Source: Amoebidium appalachense
Lineage: Eukaryota; Ichthyosporea
Assembly (NCBI GenBank): GCA_963693365.1
Contig: CAVNZM010000013.1
Span: 7,936,001-8,000,000, forward strand
Reading direction: 5' to 3'
Length of the DNA stretch: 64,000 nt
Shown: one piece after another, positions 9,089-31,794 of the stretch
Layout: each line of letters begins with the position of its first letter
How positions within the stretch are numbered: the first letter of the stretch is position 1
Translations under genes and position numbers: made by a program
Notes under the pieces: model-generated
What the model was told of the DNA's origin: nothing
Databases searched by the model: none
Seen by the model: only the letters and a program-made list of their open reading frames with translations

Positions 9089-10481
9089 TTAGTCACTGCA
9101 GAAGTCCCAGTAGCTCAGGCCACCCACAGACACAAACGGCACATATGCCGGCTCACTGGCTGTGGATGCCTCGTATGCGCGGAAATACATATCGCCCGCG
9201 TCCCGCTGCTCAACCCGCATCTCCACGGCATACTCCATACGACGTGAGTCTAGGGAGGTCTCTGAGAGCGACCGCCTCGTTTCTGGGAAGTGCCGGCCTG
9301 CCTGCGGGGTCCACTGCGACTCCACAAAGGCACACACTCGTGCCATGTCCCACCTATCCTCTGGCCGCAGTGCAAGCATGTGCTCCAGAAGCGTGAGCAC
9401 GGGACGGGGCATCAGGGGCCACTCGGACATGCAGTCGAGGGCCGGGAACTCGCGATGTGCAAAGAGCACGTACTCCATGCTCTCGGAGGGCTTGGCCACG
9501 GCCCAGGGTATGTGGCCGGCACACAGTGCGTACAGTAGAATGCCACAGCTCCACACGTCCGAGGCCTTGAGAAAATCTCTCTTCCTGCGCCCTCCCTCGG
9601 TGAACACCTCGGGTGGCAGGTACGCCTCTGTGCCACTGGTGACAATGTCGGCCTCGGCAGGTAGGTCAGCCACACACACCGCACTGCCAAAGTCTATTAG
9701 CTTAACCAGGTTGGGGTCGTAGCGTGACAGGCATATGTTCTCTGGCTTGAGGTCCAGGTGTACTATGTCCTTGCTGTGCATATGCTCCAGGGCGTGGCAC
9801 ACCTGAAGGAACAGTGTGCGCAGCAGGGACTCCTCCATGGACCCGCTGTTTATGGTGTCAAGCAGGTCGTCACCTGTGGGAACGCACAGAGCCTGTCAGA
9901 AAGTACCACTCACAAAAAAGCCCTTTAAAAGAAAGCCTTGAGTAGAATATAGACCTAAGACCCCTACCTACGTTTCCTCCCCCGCTTACCCCCCCTCCCC
10001 CCTCCCCCCTACTGCAAGCCGCTTCAGCCCCCGACGGCAAGCCGCTTCAGAACTTTGCTGCATGCCAAGTAAGATTCCCAACACAGGCCTAGGTCGAAGA
10101 ACCCAGGCCTAGGTCGGTGCACGTGTACACTACGCATGCGCAAATAAGGCAAGACTGATGCCACGTACGGTTTCTTGTGTTGTAACTACTTTTGGGGAAA
10201 CCAAAACAAGAAGGATACTGTGGAGAGAAAAAAGACCTACCCAAATACTCGAGCACGACAGTAAACTCGCTCTCAGTTTCCAACACCTCCACAAAGCGCA
10301 CGATGTTGTGGCTGTTGAGTCTGCCAAGCAGCTCTGCCTCGCGTTTCAGCCAAGAAAACGCCAACGCATCTGACTTCTGCACAGTCTTTAAAACTACATT
10401 CTCGCCCTCCAAACTGCGCGCCAACACGACCTTGGTAGAGCCTATCTCTTTCATACTGCGAAGGAAACGATAGTTTTCCAT
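9089..10481 (-). CDS. Ser/Thr protein kinase, 341 aa, two exons
   Basis: Exons join(10241..10481, 9089..9873) on the minus strand. The donor is GTAGGT, the acceptor CCCACAG, and the join falls in a Gly codon (phase 1). The glycine loop is degenerate (EIGSTKVVLA, one Gly). Lys32 in VVLK is the ATP-binding lysine, and a helix-C Glu is near 48-50. The catalytic loop is HLDLKPEN (119-126, Asp121), the magnesium loop DFG (141-143), the activation segment ends GTEAYLPPEV, and DVWSCGILLYALCAG is the F helix. HLDLKPEN instead of HRDLKPEN suggests the CAMK group. All catalytic residues are present, so it should be active. The C-terminal 90 residues lie beyond the kinase fold and are unique. The substrate is unknown. 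Confidence 0.85.
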
Positions 10482-10579
10482 CTTCTATTGTAGGGGTATA
10501 TTGACCGTCGGAAAAGAGTCGCATTGTGCCCACGCAGTTGGCTTGCCAGGCTTTTTTGTACCTGCAGGGATGGCTTTTA

Positions 10580-10595
10580 GCCTTTGTATATATCC
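10580..10595 (-). promoter_or_regulatory. TATA-like box of the kinase gene
   Basis: TATATACAAAGG on the minus strand lies about 100 bases before the kinase ATG at 10481, the same spacing as in several other genes here. Confidence 0.5.
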
Positions 10596-10599
10596 GGGA

Positions 10600-12081
10600 T
10601 TTCCTTAATATTTTCACCTCAGAGTTATCTTGCCCGACATATTCTCAAGTCTGTCACAGAGAGTCAGCAGGAACTTAAATCTGAGGTGTTAAGGTAGAGT
10701 CGTTTTCTTTTGTTGAAATCTTTAAATCTTACTTCCTAGAAAATTTTTCAGTTTTTGTAAGAAAGCGCACGGGTTTCAAATTGCGAGGTATAATCGGAGG
10801 TATCATCATCCCCCCCCCCCCCCCCCCCCCCCCCCCCAGTTTGCTTTGATGATACTTCTCCTGAAAGTTATAGATTTCCGGATAGGTATCCACTACGTCC
10901 AAAGCCTGCGTACGTGACTGCGTATGCGAATCAATCACCGTCGACCTCTCTGCTTCCGGAAAGCAGCAACATTCCTTGCTGACTTAAATCCAATCACAAT
11001 GCGCTATGTTTTAGCATTCGATTGGCTCATGTGAAGATTGGGATCTAAGAGACGACCACCACCTGATTGGTCGATCGATGCCTTTGAAGGTCCAGAATGG
11101 TCATGTCAACATCGACTGCATCATATTATACTTGGTTAACATTTTATAAACTTAACTAGTGTAGTTTATTCCCACCATTTTTTATGATGCATACGCACAC
11201 TCCCCGCCACACCACCGGGGGAGCGGCCTGCGGCGCTGGGAAACAACCTTTCACGGCGCCGTGACGCCGGGCCGGGCCTGACATACTTCACCAATCAAAA
11301 TGATTTGAGCGATCACGGCAAAGAAGCGTTTTGCCGACTCGCAGCCAAAAACTGGCTGACTCCTGATCATTGGAAGAGCGTGGCAAAATATAAACATCCA
11401 ATTTTTCCAGGTAAAGTCTCACTGACGGAAAGGCTCGCAGAGTCTGGTCAAATAACATTATAGCATCATATTTCGAGAAAAATATGAGTAAATTTGGCAT
11501 AAAATGTTTTATATTATTTCTATGACTGAATGTAAGGGAAGAAGAGAAGTTTTTGTTTCATAACAGTGACCTATTCCTTCAGCAATATAAAATGATGATT
11601 TATCAGAACATTTTGCCCAATTTTGCTCAGGCTTGTGATTGTGTTTGATTGGTGGTGATCACTCAACTCGTGGGAATCGGGGGGGATATACATCGTGTGC
11701 CTCTTTTTTTTGCTAATGATTAAATGTCGATTTTGTATTTGCGAGCAGCAATTTCAAATTATCTCATAAGCCTAGGCCAACAGATGCAGTGCAGTGTCAA
11801 AGAAATTTTTGAAGTATCAAAACTACATGGTCTTTATTACATGAGGAGAACTGTAAGGACAGCTGCATGACCGGGCTACATTATAGCCTACATACCTCGG
11901 AGTCGATTTCTTGATGATTTCGGAAATATTGGAACCACGCATAATCACAACGACATGCTCCTACGAGGTTAGGGGGAGCTCAAATTTTTTATATATAGCG
12001 CACGGCCCCCTCATTTCGATCGAACTCATTCGAAACCGGCACAGTACCGTCACTACCCGCCAGCACAAAGCACACAAGAAG

Positions 12082-12083
<2 letters not shown>
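10600..12083. other. Intergenic, AT-rich, no supported gene
   Basis: It holds a run of about 27 C at 10811-10837 and several short ORFs (for example 11288-11500, minus). None has homology, codon bias or a promoter that I can see. Confidence 0.6.
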
Positions 12084-12125
<42 letters not shown>

Positions 12126-12137
12126 TTTCCCCCCCTC

Positions 12138-12217
<80 letters not shown>
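12084..12217. repeat. (C)42 followed by (CA)n microsatellite
   Basis: There is an uninterrupted C run at 12084-12125, then tttcccccctcccc, then (AC)n to 12217. ORFs over it are proline/histidine artefacts. Confidence 0.98.
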
Positions 12218-12220
<3 letters not shown>

Positions 12221-12344
12221 CCCTTAATAGAGATTTTTTTTCATTCCCCGCCACCCTTTTAAATTGCACCCCACAACTCCTGGGGCCCCTCTCCCCCTGC
12301 CTGCCCCCTCCCTCTCCTCCCCCCCCTCCTGCGCCTCTCCCCCT

Positions 12345-12453
12345 ACGCATACTGTGCGCATGGCTGATGTTGCATACTTGAATGTTTGCCTTTGCATGTG
12401 TCCTTTGTGTATGCGTACTTCACTACCGTGTTCCGCATCAGTCAAACCCCCCC
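12345..12453 (+). repeat. Dispersed SINE-like repeat, copy B (5'-truncated)
   Basis: It shares acgcatactgtgcgcatggc, tgatgttgcatacttgaatg and tttgcctttg with copy A at 12637, then tatgcgtacttc and accgtgttccgcat. It ends in a short C run. Confidence 0.75.
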
Positions 12454-12636
12454 AGTCTTCTTTCAGAGGTGTCCTTTCAGGACAGACCACTGTGTGGAGA
12501 CCGCTTTACTTCCATGCAACCGGGCATGGTTGCTCTGTGTCGTGCATCTGTAAGCATATACGCATTTTCCGCTGCACTGCATTAGTTTGCACACACATAT
12601 TCACCGTTTTGCTCACCTTGCTTGCATAAGCAACCC

Positions 12637-12930
12637 TTCTCGTCTTTGATCAAGACGGGTTGACCTGTCAAGATAACATGACCCTCCCAAGTTCAGTTGA
12701 TGCTGCTGTCTGAGTTGGAGAGTCGTATATACGCGGGCTAAGGGTCGAAACTCAGACGCAATTGATGACTTGGGCCCTCCCTGAGGATGGGCTCTGCTTA
12801 TGACGCATACTGTGCGCATGGCTGATGTTGCATACTTGAATGTTTGCCTTTGGACGGTCCTTCGTGAATGCGTACTTCGTACCGTGTTCCGCATTCAACC
12901 CTCCCCCCCCCCCCCCCCCTCCCGGCCCCC
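12637..12930 (+). repeat. Dispersed SINE-like repeat, copy A, longest, C-rich 3' end
   Basis: The body (from attgatgacttgggccc at about 12761 to ccgcattcaacc at 12901) recurs at 12345, 48540 and 56283. Its head has an RNA-polymerase-III-like A box, TGTCTGAGTTGG (12707-12718), and B box, GGGTCGAAACTC (12742-12753), spaced as in a tRNA. It is followed directly by a run of C, where a SINE would have poly(A). The tRNA-like head is inference from these two boxes; no cloverleaf is evident. Confidence 0.55.
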
Positions 12931-13030
12931 CCCCCTCTCTCTCTCCGAGGCTCTCCCCTTCCTTCCCCCCCCCCCCCCCTTCCCCCCTTATTGCTCTCTC
13001 TTCTCTCTCTCTCTCAGCTCTCTCACTCTC

Positions 13031-13075
<45 letters not shown>

Positions 13076-13121
13076 TCTCTCTCTCTCTCAAGCTTCTCTG
13101 CCCTTTTCTCTCCCTCCCTCC

Positions 13122-13152
<31 letters not shown>

Positions 13153-13272
13153 CCTTTCCCTCCCTCCCTCCCTCTCTCTCTCTCTCTCTCCCTCTCTCTC
13201 TCCCTCTCCCTCTCTCTCCCTCCCTCCCTCCCTCTCTCTCTCTCTCTCTCTCTGTCTCTGTCTCTCCCCCCC

Positions 13273-13360
<88 letters not shown>

Positions 13361-13540
13361 TTCTCAGATTAAAACTTTATCTCTCTCTCTATCTCCTTCC
13401 CTCCTCCCCCTGAGGGTCTCTCTCTCACACAAAATGCTCTTTCTATATCTCCCTCCCTCCCCCCCCCCTCCCTCCCTCTCCCCCTCCCCCTCCCCGGCCC
13501 CCCCCTCTTTCTCTCTCTCTCCCCGGCTCCCAGGCTAGAA
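12902..13540. repeat. Polypyrimidine tract, (CT)n and C runs
   Basis: About 640 bases of almost pure C and T on the plus strand, with (TC)n blocks and C runs up to about 16. The long Ser/Leu/Pro ORFs here are translated repeats. Confidence 0.97.
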
Positions 13541-15000
13541 ATGGCACACAGGTGCATGCATTCGTAATTATGATAATGATCGCACAGAACACGGCCCACG
13601 CGACGTCCCAGTCCACACACGTGTCTGTGTGTGCTCCAGGCAGACACAGGGAGGCACTAAGCACACTGATAATGTTCGCAGTATCACACACCCACAGCAG
13701 CTTGGGCCCACCCGAACATGGTCAACACGTGGCACACACATTTAGTCTGCCTTTTCCGATGCATGCAGTGGCACCCGAAACCACGCGCGCGTTTACACAT
13801 GCATATGTACACTGTGACAACACACACACACACACGTGTCACACTGTGACAGTCGTATAGTTCCAGACCAAATAAATACCCAAATCTTGCACACACTGCC
13901 AGGTGAGCACGATAATAATGTTGCCTACGAAGGGTATATCGGAACGACACTATTAGTACAAAGTTCGATTCAGTGGTCCCCATGGTGGGCTAGCCTAGTG
14001 GAAATAGAGAGGAGAAGTGTGCAGGAGGGTGCCACGGTGGAGTTGGAGGAGAGGCAGGGGGGGGGGGGGGGGGGGGTAATATGTAACTACCAACACCACT
14101 GCCGAAGAAGTACAATAGGTGGTTGGGGGGAGGGGCAGTTTTCGGTGTAGTGGGATTAACGAGGATGAAAGCATGTGTATTGGGATTAACGAGGATGAAA
14201 GCATGGAATGGCGACGACTGGTCTCCAGGCGGAATGCATATGACAAGCAGGGTTACATCGAGAGTGAAAAGATACCAAGAAAATGCGCTGAGCGCATAGT
14301 TCTTGCCAGATATTTATTTCAACAGTGTTTTCTTCAAGTGCTTCAACACAGAAATCAGCAACATGTACAGGGCATGCTTTCCCATGTCAGTGTTCTTCGT
14401 TTGTCTCCAGCGCGCTCTCGTCTAAGACTTCAACCAATCTCAGAGCCCCTTCAAGCTCACCCACATCTAAAGCTATCCTTTTCCTTTTTTGATAGCCATG
14501 ATCTTTACTCTATCTGTAGGTTGGGTTCGCCATAGGGGGACAAAACAAAAAAGGGGGGGGGCGGCTTCTTTCCTCCTTAATATATACGAGATCGATACAC
14601 AAACTTCACAATGTTGAGATTCGATACACAAACTTCAAAATGTTGAGATTCAATGAAACTTAGTTCCGTCACAGACGGAATCTAGGTGGGGATGAGTTAC
14701 CCCTAACTTGACACAAGTACAATGGTGGATCACTGCTCGCATGCGGCATTCAAAAATCAAACTGGAGACAATCAGATCTAGTGTAGTGGAGCGTGATCCT
14801 GCTCCTAAGATGCACATCGCCACGGCCCGATGAAGGTTAATAATTGGTGCTCCGTGTTTACCATTTCACGTAATTTTACGTCTCTCGCTCTCCGAATTAA
14901 TGTTCGGTATTAGTCCCCCCCTTGGTTGGAGGTCTGTCCATTTCACCACAATTACGACTTACTAAATACAATGACGACAGTATATACATATAGATGCTCA
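13541..15000. other. Intergenic, with two small tandem duplications
   Basis: A 30-bp unit (gggattaacgaggatgaaag) is duplicated at about 14152-14205. A 32-bp unit (cgatacacaaacttca) is duplicated at about 14592-14655. A G run is at 14056-14077. No gene is supported. Confidence 0.6.
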
Positions 15001-15551
15001 CTAGTAGAACCAGTTAGCCACCAGCACAACCATCACCCCCAGTACTGTGTGCACCCTTGATGCCGCCACCCAGCAGCCTGCACTTGCCTTTACAGCACTC
15101 TGCCCTGCTACGGCCCCTGCAGTCGTGGCCGGTGCAGACGTGGCAGTGGCACTGCATTCAGTGGGTGAAGGAGGTGGTGAGTGGGAAGGAGTGAAGGGAA
15201 GGGGAAGGGGGGGGAGAGGGGGGAGGGGGGGGGGGGGGGGGGGGGGGGGGGAGGGGGGAGGGGGGGGGAGACAGGGGGAGATAGACAAGCATCAGCGGAA
15301 TAGGCTTGAGAATCATTTTAGACAAGGGCTCCAACATGTTTCCTGATATCAACACGTCATATCTTGCTCGCTTACCTACACATTGAAATAAACCACACAT
15401 GCACACAGATGCCATGCCCACATACTCTTACTTGCCTACGTCAACCCCCCCTTTCCCCCCCCCCCCCCCCCCCCCCTGCAACAAAGAGCTGCACAACCCA
15501 GCAATTGATCACCACCACCTCCTCCACCACCATGGTTAGCTAGGTCGCCTT

Positions 15552-15596
<45 letters not shown>

Positions 15597-15951
15597 GGCA
15601 TGCGCAGACACACACAGGCACACACCTAGTCTGGCTGGCCAGTATTGATGATGCGAATGTGATGGGGGTGCCTCTCTCGCAGCACGTGGTGGCGTTGCAT
15701 CTGCACATGCTCGTGCAGGCCACCGTCTTGGCATTGCGCAGCACCACATCCCCCTCACTGCACGTGCCCAGGTTGTCCACCCAGTCCTGTGTATGTCAGG
15801 CCGTGTGAGCTCGGTGTGTGCTTTTGGATCTTGTATTTACTCGTGCTCTCAGGTTCCTGTGGTAGAAGGGCGCGGTTGGGCGCGGTTGGGCGGGCCCAAG
15901 AAGGATGAGTGGGGAGGGAGGGTTTTTTTTTTAATTTTTTTATTTTTTTTT

Positions 15952-15999
<48 letters not shown>

Positions 16000-16199
16000 T
16001 GGTGGTGGTTGTGCTCGCGTGTTGATGAGCCCACCGATATATGCATGTCATCTTCACCTGTGTGCTTGTGAGCATTGCTTCGTGATTTTACCAATATGTG
16101 CATGCCTGCAAAGACTGACCGTGTTGGTGGTGTTGATTGTGTGACCACGTTGTATGCATGTGTGTGTGTGTGTGGGTGTGGATTTGAGTGTTAGACACT

Positions 16200-16238
<39 letters not shown>

Positions 16239-16241
16239 GGG

Positions 16242-16280
<39 letters not shown>

Positions 16281-16679
16281 TTTTTTTGTACCTGGCAGGT
16301 GACGAAGGTCTCCTGCTTGCAGCACACGGCACTGCTGCAGCCCTCGGGCGGGCAGTCTGCCTTTGCATTGTTGACGGGTGATTGGTTGCAGGGGCAAGCA
16401 GAGAGCGACCCCCCATTGGCTGTGGTGGTGGTTGGGTGTTATAATTGGTGGAAGTTCAGTGTGTGTTATGATTGGTGCTGGTTGTGTGTTAAGATTGGTG
16501 GTGGTCTGGTTTGCTTGATTGGGTGTGGTAGTGTTGCATTTTCAAGGCTTTTGGTTGTTGTGCGTGTTTTGATTGGTTGTGTTTAAAGTGTGGTCATTGG
16601 CTGCTGGGTTGAGCATTGGTTTTGTGCGCAGACATTTAATTGGTTGTACTTGGAAGCTATAAAGATGGAGCCGGGGTAA

Positions 16680-16717
<38 letters not shown>

Positions 16718-17037
16718 TTTTGAAGATTGGGCTGATTAAACGGCATACGTGTGTGCCCGGGGGAGGGGGGGGGGGGGGGGGGGGGGAAGGGGGGAGGGGG
16801 GGGAGGGGGGGGGAGGGGGGGGGGGGGGGGGGGGCAAAGGGCCAATGAGCAGAGCAGAGAGCCAGAGCAGAGAGCAGAGAGAGAAGATTGATATTGTGGA
16901 AGGAGGTTGAGAGCGAGTATATGATACAGGCTTCCAGTGTGTATTGGGTGTTCTCTCTTTGTTTTTGAGCTAACCTAATGTCTCTGTGTGTGCACGTGCG
17001 TGTGTGTGTTCGCGCCCCCGTGTGTACATGTGTATAT

Positions 17038-17068
<31 letters not shown>

Positions 17069-17076
17069 CATGTGTG

Positions 17077-17109
<33 letters not shown>

Positions 17110-17353
17110 ACAGTGTGTGTATGCCGGTATGTGTGTGTGTGTGTGTGTGTGTCACTGATTATGGATGTTTGTGTGTCTCTGCGTGCCTCTGCGTGTGCAC
17201 GCGTGTACCTCGTGGCGTGTATGCCACAGTGTGTGTGTGTGTGTGCGTGCGTCTCCGCGAGTGCCTGTGCATCTGCATGTGCGTGTGTGTGCGTGTATGC
17301 GTGTGTTGTGTGTGTACGAGTGCTCATGTGTGTGTTGTGTGTGTACGAGTGCT

Positions 17354-17447
<94 letters not shown>

Positions 17448-17760
17448 TGTCCCATGCCTTGGTGGATTAGTTTTCGGGGGCAGGTGCAGGAGGAGGGAGA
17501 AGGGTGTACATTAACGCCGATTTTCTTCTTAGCATAAGCAGAAAGAAAACACCACAACACTTCCGTGAACGATCCTAAGCCCCCTTTTTTGCTTTTACCT
17601 CTCCCCATCAATATTTCGCGTGTAACCCGGGCATTATGCTACACACGCCACCTTTTGCAACATTGTGCCACACAACCATGCTATTTCAGACCGGTGCAAT
17701 TAAAGTTCCAAACAGCTCGCCAGGAGGTTTTCGTCAGCAAACTCCCCCCCCCCCCCCCCC

Positions 17761-17793
<33 letters not shown>

Positions 17794-19690
17794 CCCCCCC
17801 CCCCCCTCCCCCCCCCCCCCCCAACTCCTCCCCCAACACCCCAAGCCCCACCCACCCTTTCCCATCCACCCCCACCCTTCGGGTCCCGATCCCAAGGCCC
17901 CACCTGTGATCCATGTTGCACACGTGGCTGGTTTTGTGGCCGTGGAAGGTTCTGGTTTGGCCGTGGGAACCAATGACCCAGTAGATGATGAGCCAGTGCA
18001 GCAGGTGGTGGCATTGCAGCGGCACACAGACTGGCACGTGATGCTTTCCAAACTGGGAAGGTGTGTGGCATCGGGTGCACACAGGCCGAGATTGTCCTTC
18101 CATGACTGTTGATGTTGTTGTTGTTGTGTGTGTGTGTGTGTGTGTGTACAAGTGTGCGTGTGTGTGTGATTGTGTGATTGTGTGTGTGTGTGTATGTGTG
18201 TGTGTGTGTGCGTGTGCTGCGCGCGGGGTTGTCTGTGTGTGTGTGTATGTATGTGCGTACCTGTCTATGTGTGTGTGTGTGTGTGACCACGATTAGTCTT
18301 ATACATACACAGGGATGTGTGTGTATGTGTGGTATTTGTGCCGACCATTATCCAGGGTAGAGAGTGGCCTCAAAACCTGAGGAGATGAGTTGGAGTGGGC
18401 AGAAGGAAGTGGGAGGGAGGTGGGGCAGAAAAGGTAGGACGAGGCACGGTGGTGCATATATCTTTAGACGGGATGTTTGGGGGGGAGGTGGGGAGAGAAG
18501 GGCCCAAATGGGGCCCAGGAGAAGTGAGGCAGCAGGGAAGGGGAGGCACTTAGTTGCTCTAATGAAGCAGTCAACTTCACATGTACGTTTGGTTGCAAGG
18601 TGGTGGGACCGAGAACTAGGGTGATGCATTCAGATGTGTTTGTTCTGGTGTATGTGGGTGTGGTTGCAGTTGTACCGTGCACATGTCTGTTGCTGTAATA
18701 CTAATTGGTGCTGATGTTTGAGTGTGTGTATGTGTGTGTGTGATAAAGTAAACTTGAACTTCCCCCCCCCCCCCCCCCCCCCCCCCCTCCCTTCCCCCCT
18801 CCCCTTTTTGACTGGGGGAGAGGGAGAGGGAGGATGAGGGGAGGGGAGAGGGGAGGGGGGAGGGGTTGGAATGCCTTCGTTCTTCATCCCCCCCCTTCCC
18901 CCCCCCCCCCCCCTTCCCCCCTCTTTTTGGAGGAAGGGTTAGCGGGATGGGCGGGTAGGGGGGTAGGGGGAGGGGGTTAGCACGTTCCGAAGAAAGACGG
19001 AGAAAGGGGGATGAAGAGGTCAAAGAGGGTCGAGGGGGGGGGGAGGCGAGGGAGGGAGAGGGGGGCAGGGGGGGGAGGGGAGGGGGGAGGAGGTTCCACT
19101 GATGAAGAGAAGGGAAGGTGTTGCCTCGTGGTGGTGAGTGTGGTGGTGATGGTGTTAGTGGTGGTTGGGAGGGGGAAGGGAGGGGGTTTGAGAATAATAT
19201 ATGTGCTTTTGAATTGCAATCACAACTCACTACCGTTTGGCGTTGTAGGCAAAGCATCCTTCGCATGTGTGCAGGTGCATATCATGTAACGTATGTGTGC
19301 ACGTGTGTCTGGCCGTGTGTTCGAGCACCTACCGCGCACGTGTCGTAGTTGTCAGCCACACAGCACGTGCTCTCGCATGCCTCGGCTGTGCACGTGAGCC
19401 TCTTTGCATTGTTGACGGGGTGCTTACCACATCCACATGCAACCTCCCATCCTCCCTTCTCTGTGGGGTGTCGTGTCCAAATCAGGTGAATATAAAGGAC
19501 CCAAAGAATGCAGGGAAGAAGGGGGCGGGATGGAGTGGGGGAAAGAATAGCAGAGGTAGATAGGAGGAGATATATGTGTGTGCCGATGTGAGGAGTGGGG
19601 AGCCGGGGGTCAGGGTTGGAGTGGCGGTGAGGGTTGGGTTGGGTGGTGTGTGAGTGTGTGTTGGGGGGAGGGGGGGAAGGGGGGAGGGAG

Positions 19691-19721
<31 letters not shown>

Positions 19722-20825
19722 AGGGGGAAGGGGGTCGATAGGGGTTTATCGAGTAAATTACACAGACATCGTCACAGGCAAACCTTGGTAGCAACTTACA
19801 TGCTGTCGTGGTTTTGTGCATGTACATGGATATATAGTGTCGTGGGCGTGCCAGCGCTGTGTTCGGCACATGCACTGTTTTCCGGTTCATTGCGCATGCA
19901 CTCTAGTGTATGTCTGAAAAATACACGGGATTGGAGTCTCATTATTCTAAACAGGTGAGTGATGGCCGCATAAATATACCAGGAGCATGCACACCAAGCT
20001 AGGGGCAGCAGGGGGGAAAGGGGCGGTGCGGGGAGGGGGGGCATGACTGCTTGATTCGGCGCACCAAACAGTTTCGGGGACATGTGTTTTTACAGTGACT
20101 TGTATATACCACAGTATACTTATGTGGGCGTGCACCCAGTGTGCGTATGTTTGTGTCCTAGTGCATGAAAGAGCGCAGCCCTATGGTTTCTGCATGTCCA
20201 TATGTGTTTCTCCCGTCCACGATGTGCATGCATCTGCGAGGGAAACTGTGATGAACCATACGAATGCAAATGGGTGTGTTTGGTGGGCCATGTGGGCTGC
20301 ATGTCTATAGTTTCCTTGTGTGTGTCTGTAATGCATGCAACCGTTTTCGTGTCTGCGTTTTGTGTAAGTGTGCGTGCGCTCCCAGCTCTGCCCGGCCAGA
20401 AATATGAAACCATAACTTACTAAACGCAAGTGAATTGTTGTGTGCACTGCGTCAATCTGTGTTGAACTCAGTCTTAGTGTGCACTAGCAAAAATAAAGCT
20501 CTGATTGACATACGTGTGCGTCCGAAGTTTTATGTTGCGATTGATCTGTTTGGATGGAAGTGCATGCTTGGGGATGTCCTTCTCTCAGCGTAAATCCAGA
20601 CCAACACAAAAAACGAGTTGTCCGGATTCAGATTTAAAATGTAGTACGTCTAGTCCAACCAAGCCCGGTAAACGCACAAAACAAGAAAATAGGGGTTTGT
20701 TTTTGTAACTTACCACCAAAAAAGGCGGCGCATGTCGTAGCGGTTGCAGCAGCGGCAGTAATTTGCACGAGACAGAAAGACAAAAATCCAATGGCAGCGA
20801 GAGAAATGGGAATATGCATTTTCAT
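15001..20825 (-). CDS. Secreted, probably GPI-anchored, modular cysteine-rich protein, 293 aa, six exons
   Basis: Exons join(20714..20825, 19333..19460, 17904..18105, 16292..16419, 15626..15786, 15001..15151), minus; all joins are in phase (1,1,0,1,0,2 checked). Exon 1 is a signal peptide (MKMHIPISLAAIGFLSFCL, with a second Met at 20819). Exons 2 and 4, both 128 nt, encode module A (ACxC, then PVNNAK, C-x4-C-x3-CC, C). Exons 3 and 5 encode module B (W-x-DNLG-x-C, then CRCNATTCC). The A-B pair is thus present twice. NAT in each B module is an N-glycosylation sequon. After B2 comes a short Ala/Thr/Ser stalk and a hydrophobic C-terminus (VHTVLGVMVVLVANWFY) with no cytoplasmic tail, as in a GPI-attachment signal. 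It is probably a surface protein. I do not recognise the family. Confidence 0.8.
15208..15270. repeat. Interrupted G run (sense-strand C) in intron 5
   Basis: Over 55 G with single-A interruptions, ending less than 60 bases before the last exon's acceptor. Confidence 0.95.
16200..16278. repeat. G run of 79 bases with two A, abutting an exon
   Basis: This is (G)37 A (G)5 A (G)n. The exon 4 donor lies only about 13 bases away at 16291. It is one of the longest G tracts in the window and an obvious G-quadruplex candidate. Confidence 0.97.
16681..17445. repeat. Intron 3 of the cysteine-rich gene: G runs and (GT)n
   Basis: G runs are at 16681-16716 and 16760-16834. From 16980 there is irregular (GT)n, ending in about 90 bases of pure (GT)n at 17352-17444. 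No exon is evident; Cys/Val ORFs are translated repeat. Confidence 0.9.
18118..19325. repeat. Intron 2 of the cysteine-rich gene: (GT)n and mixed C/G tracts
   Basis: Irregular (GT)n runs from 18124 to about 18290. C runs with T interruptions are at 18762-18805 and 18889-18920, and G-rich tracts run through 18830-19110. No further exon is required, since the flanking exons join in phase. Confidence 0.8.
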
Positions 20826-20945
20826 GTTTGGTTTGTTTCGCCAGTTATCTTCTTTCGAATTCAAGCTCGTTGCACTGCAGATTTTTAGTGGGTGTTTGTT
20901 TGTGGCAAGGGGATTTTCGAAGTGCCTTTTGTATATTCGTGTCAA

Positions 20946-20960
20946 AGTTGTATATACAAA
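20946..20960 (-). promoter_or_regulatory. TATA-like box of the cysteine-rich protein gene
   Basis: TTTGTATATACAAC on the minus strand lies about 125 bases before the ATG at 20825. Confidence 0.45.

Positions 20961-31794
<10,834 letters not shown>

Noticed and set aside
12637-12770. A true tRNA gene at the A/B boxes
   Set aside because: Only the two boxes fit. Acceptor, anticodon and T stems do not form convincingly, so it is treated as a SINE head.
12902-13540. Long Ser/Leu/Pro ORFs on the plus strand
   Set aside because: They are translations of (CT)n and C runs, open in all three frames.
14387-14480. Minus-strand stretch reading GELEGALRLVEVLDESALE before a TGA
   Set aside because: It reads like protein, but I find no upstream exon, acceptor or start that joins in phase. 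A terminal exon of an unseen gene remains possible.
16978-17537. Cys/Val-rich ORFs of 180 codons
   Set aside because: They are translated (GT)n within an intron of the cysteine-rich gene.
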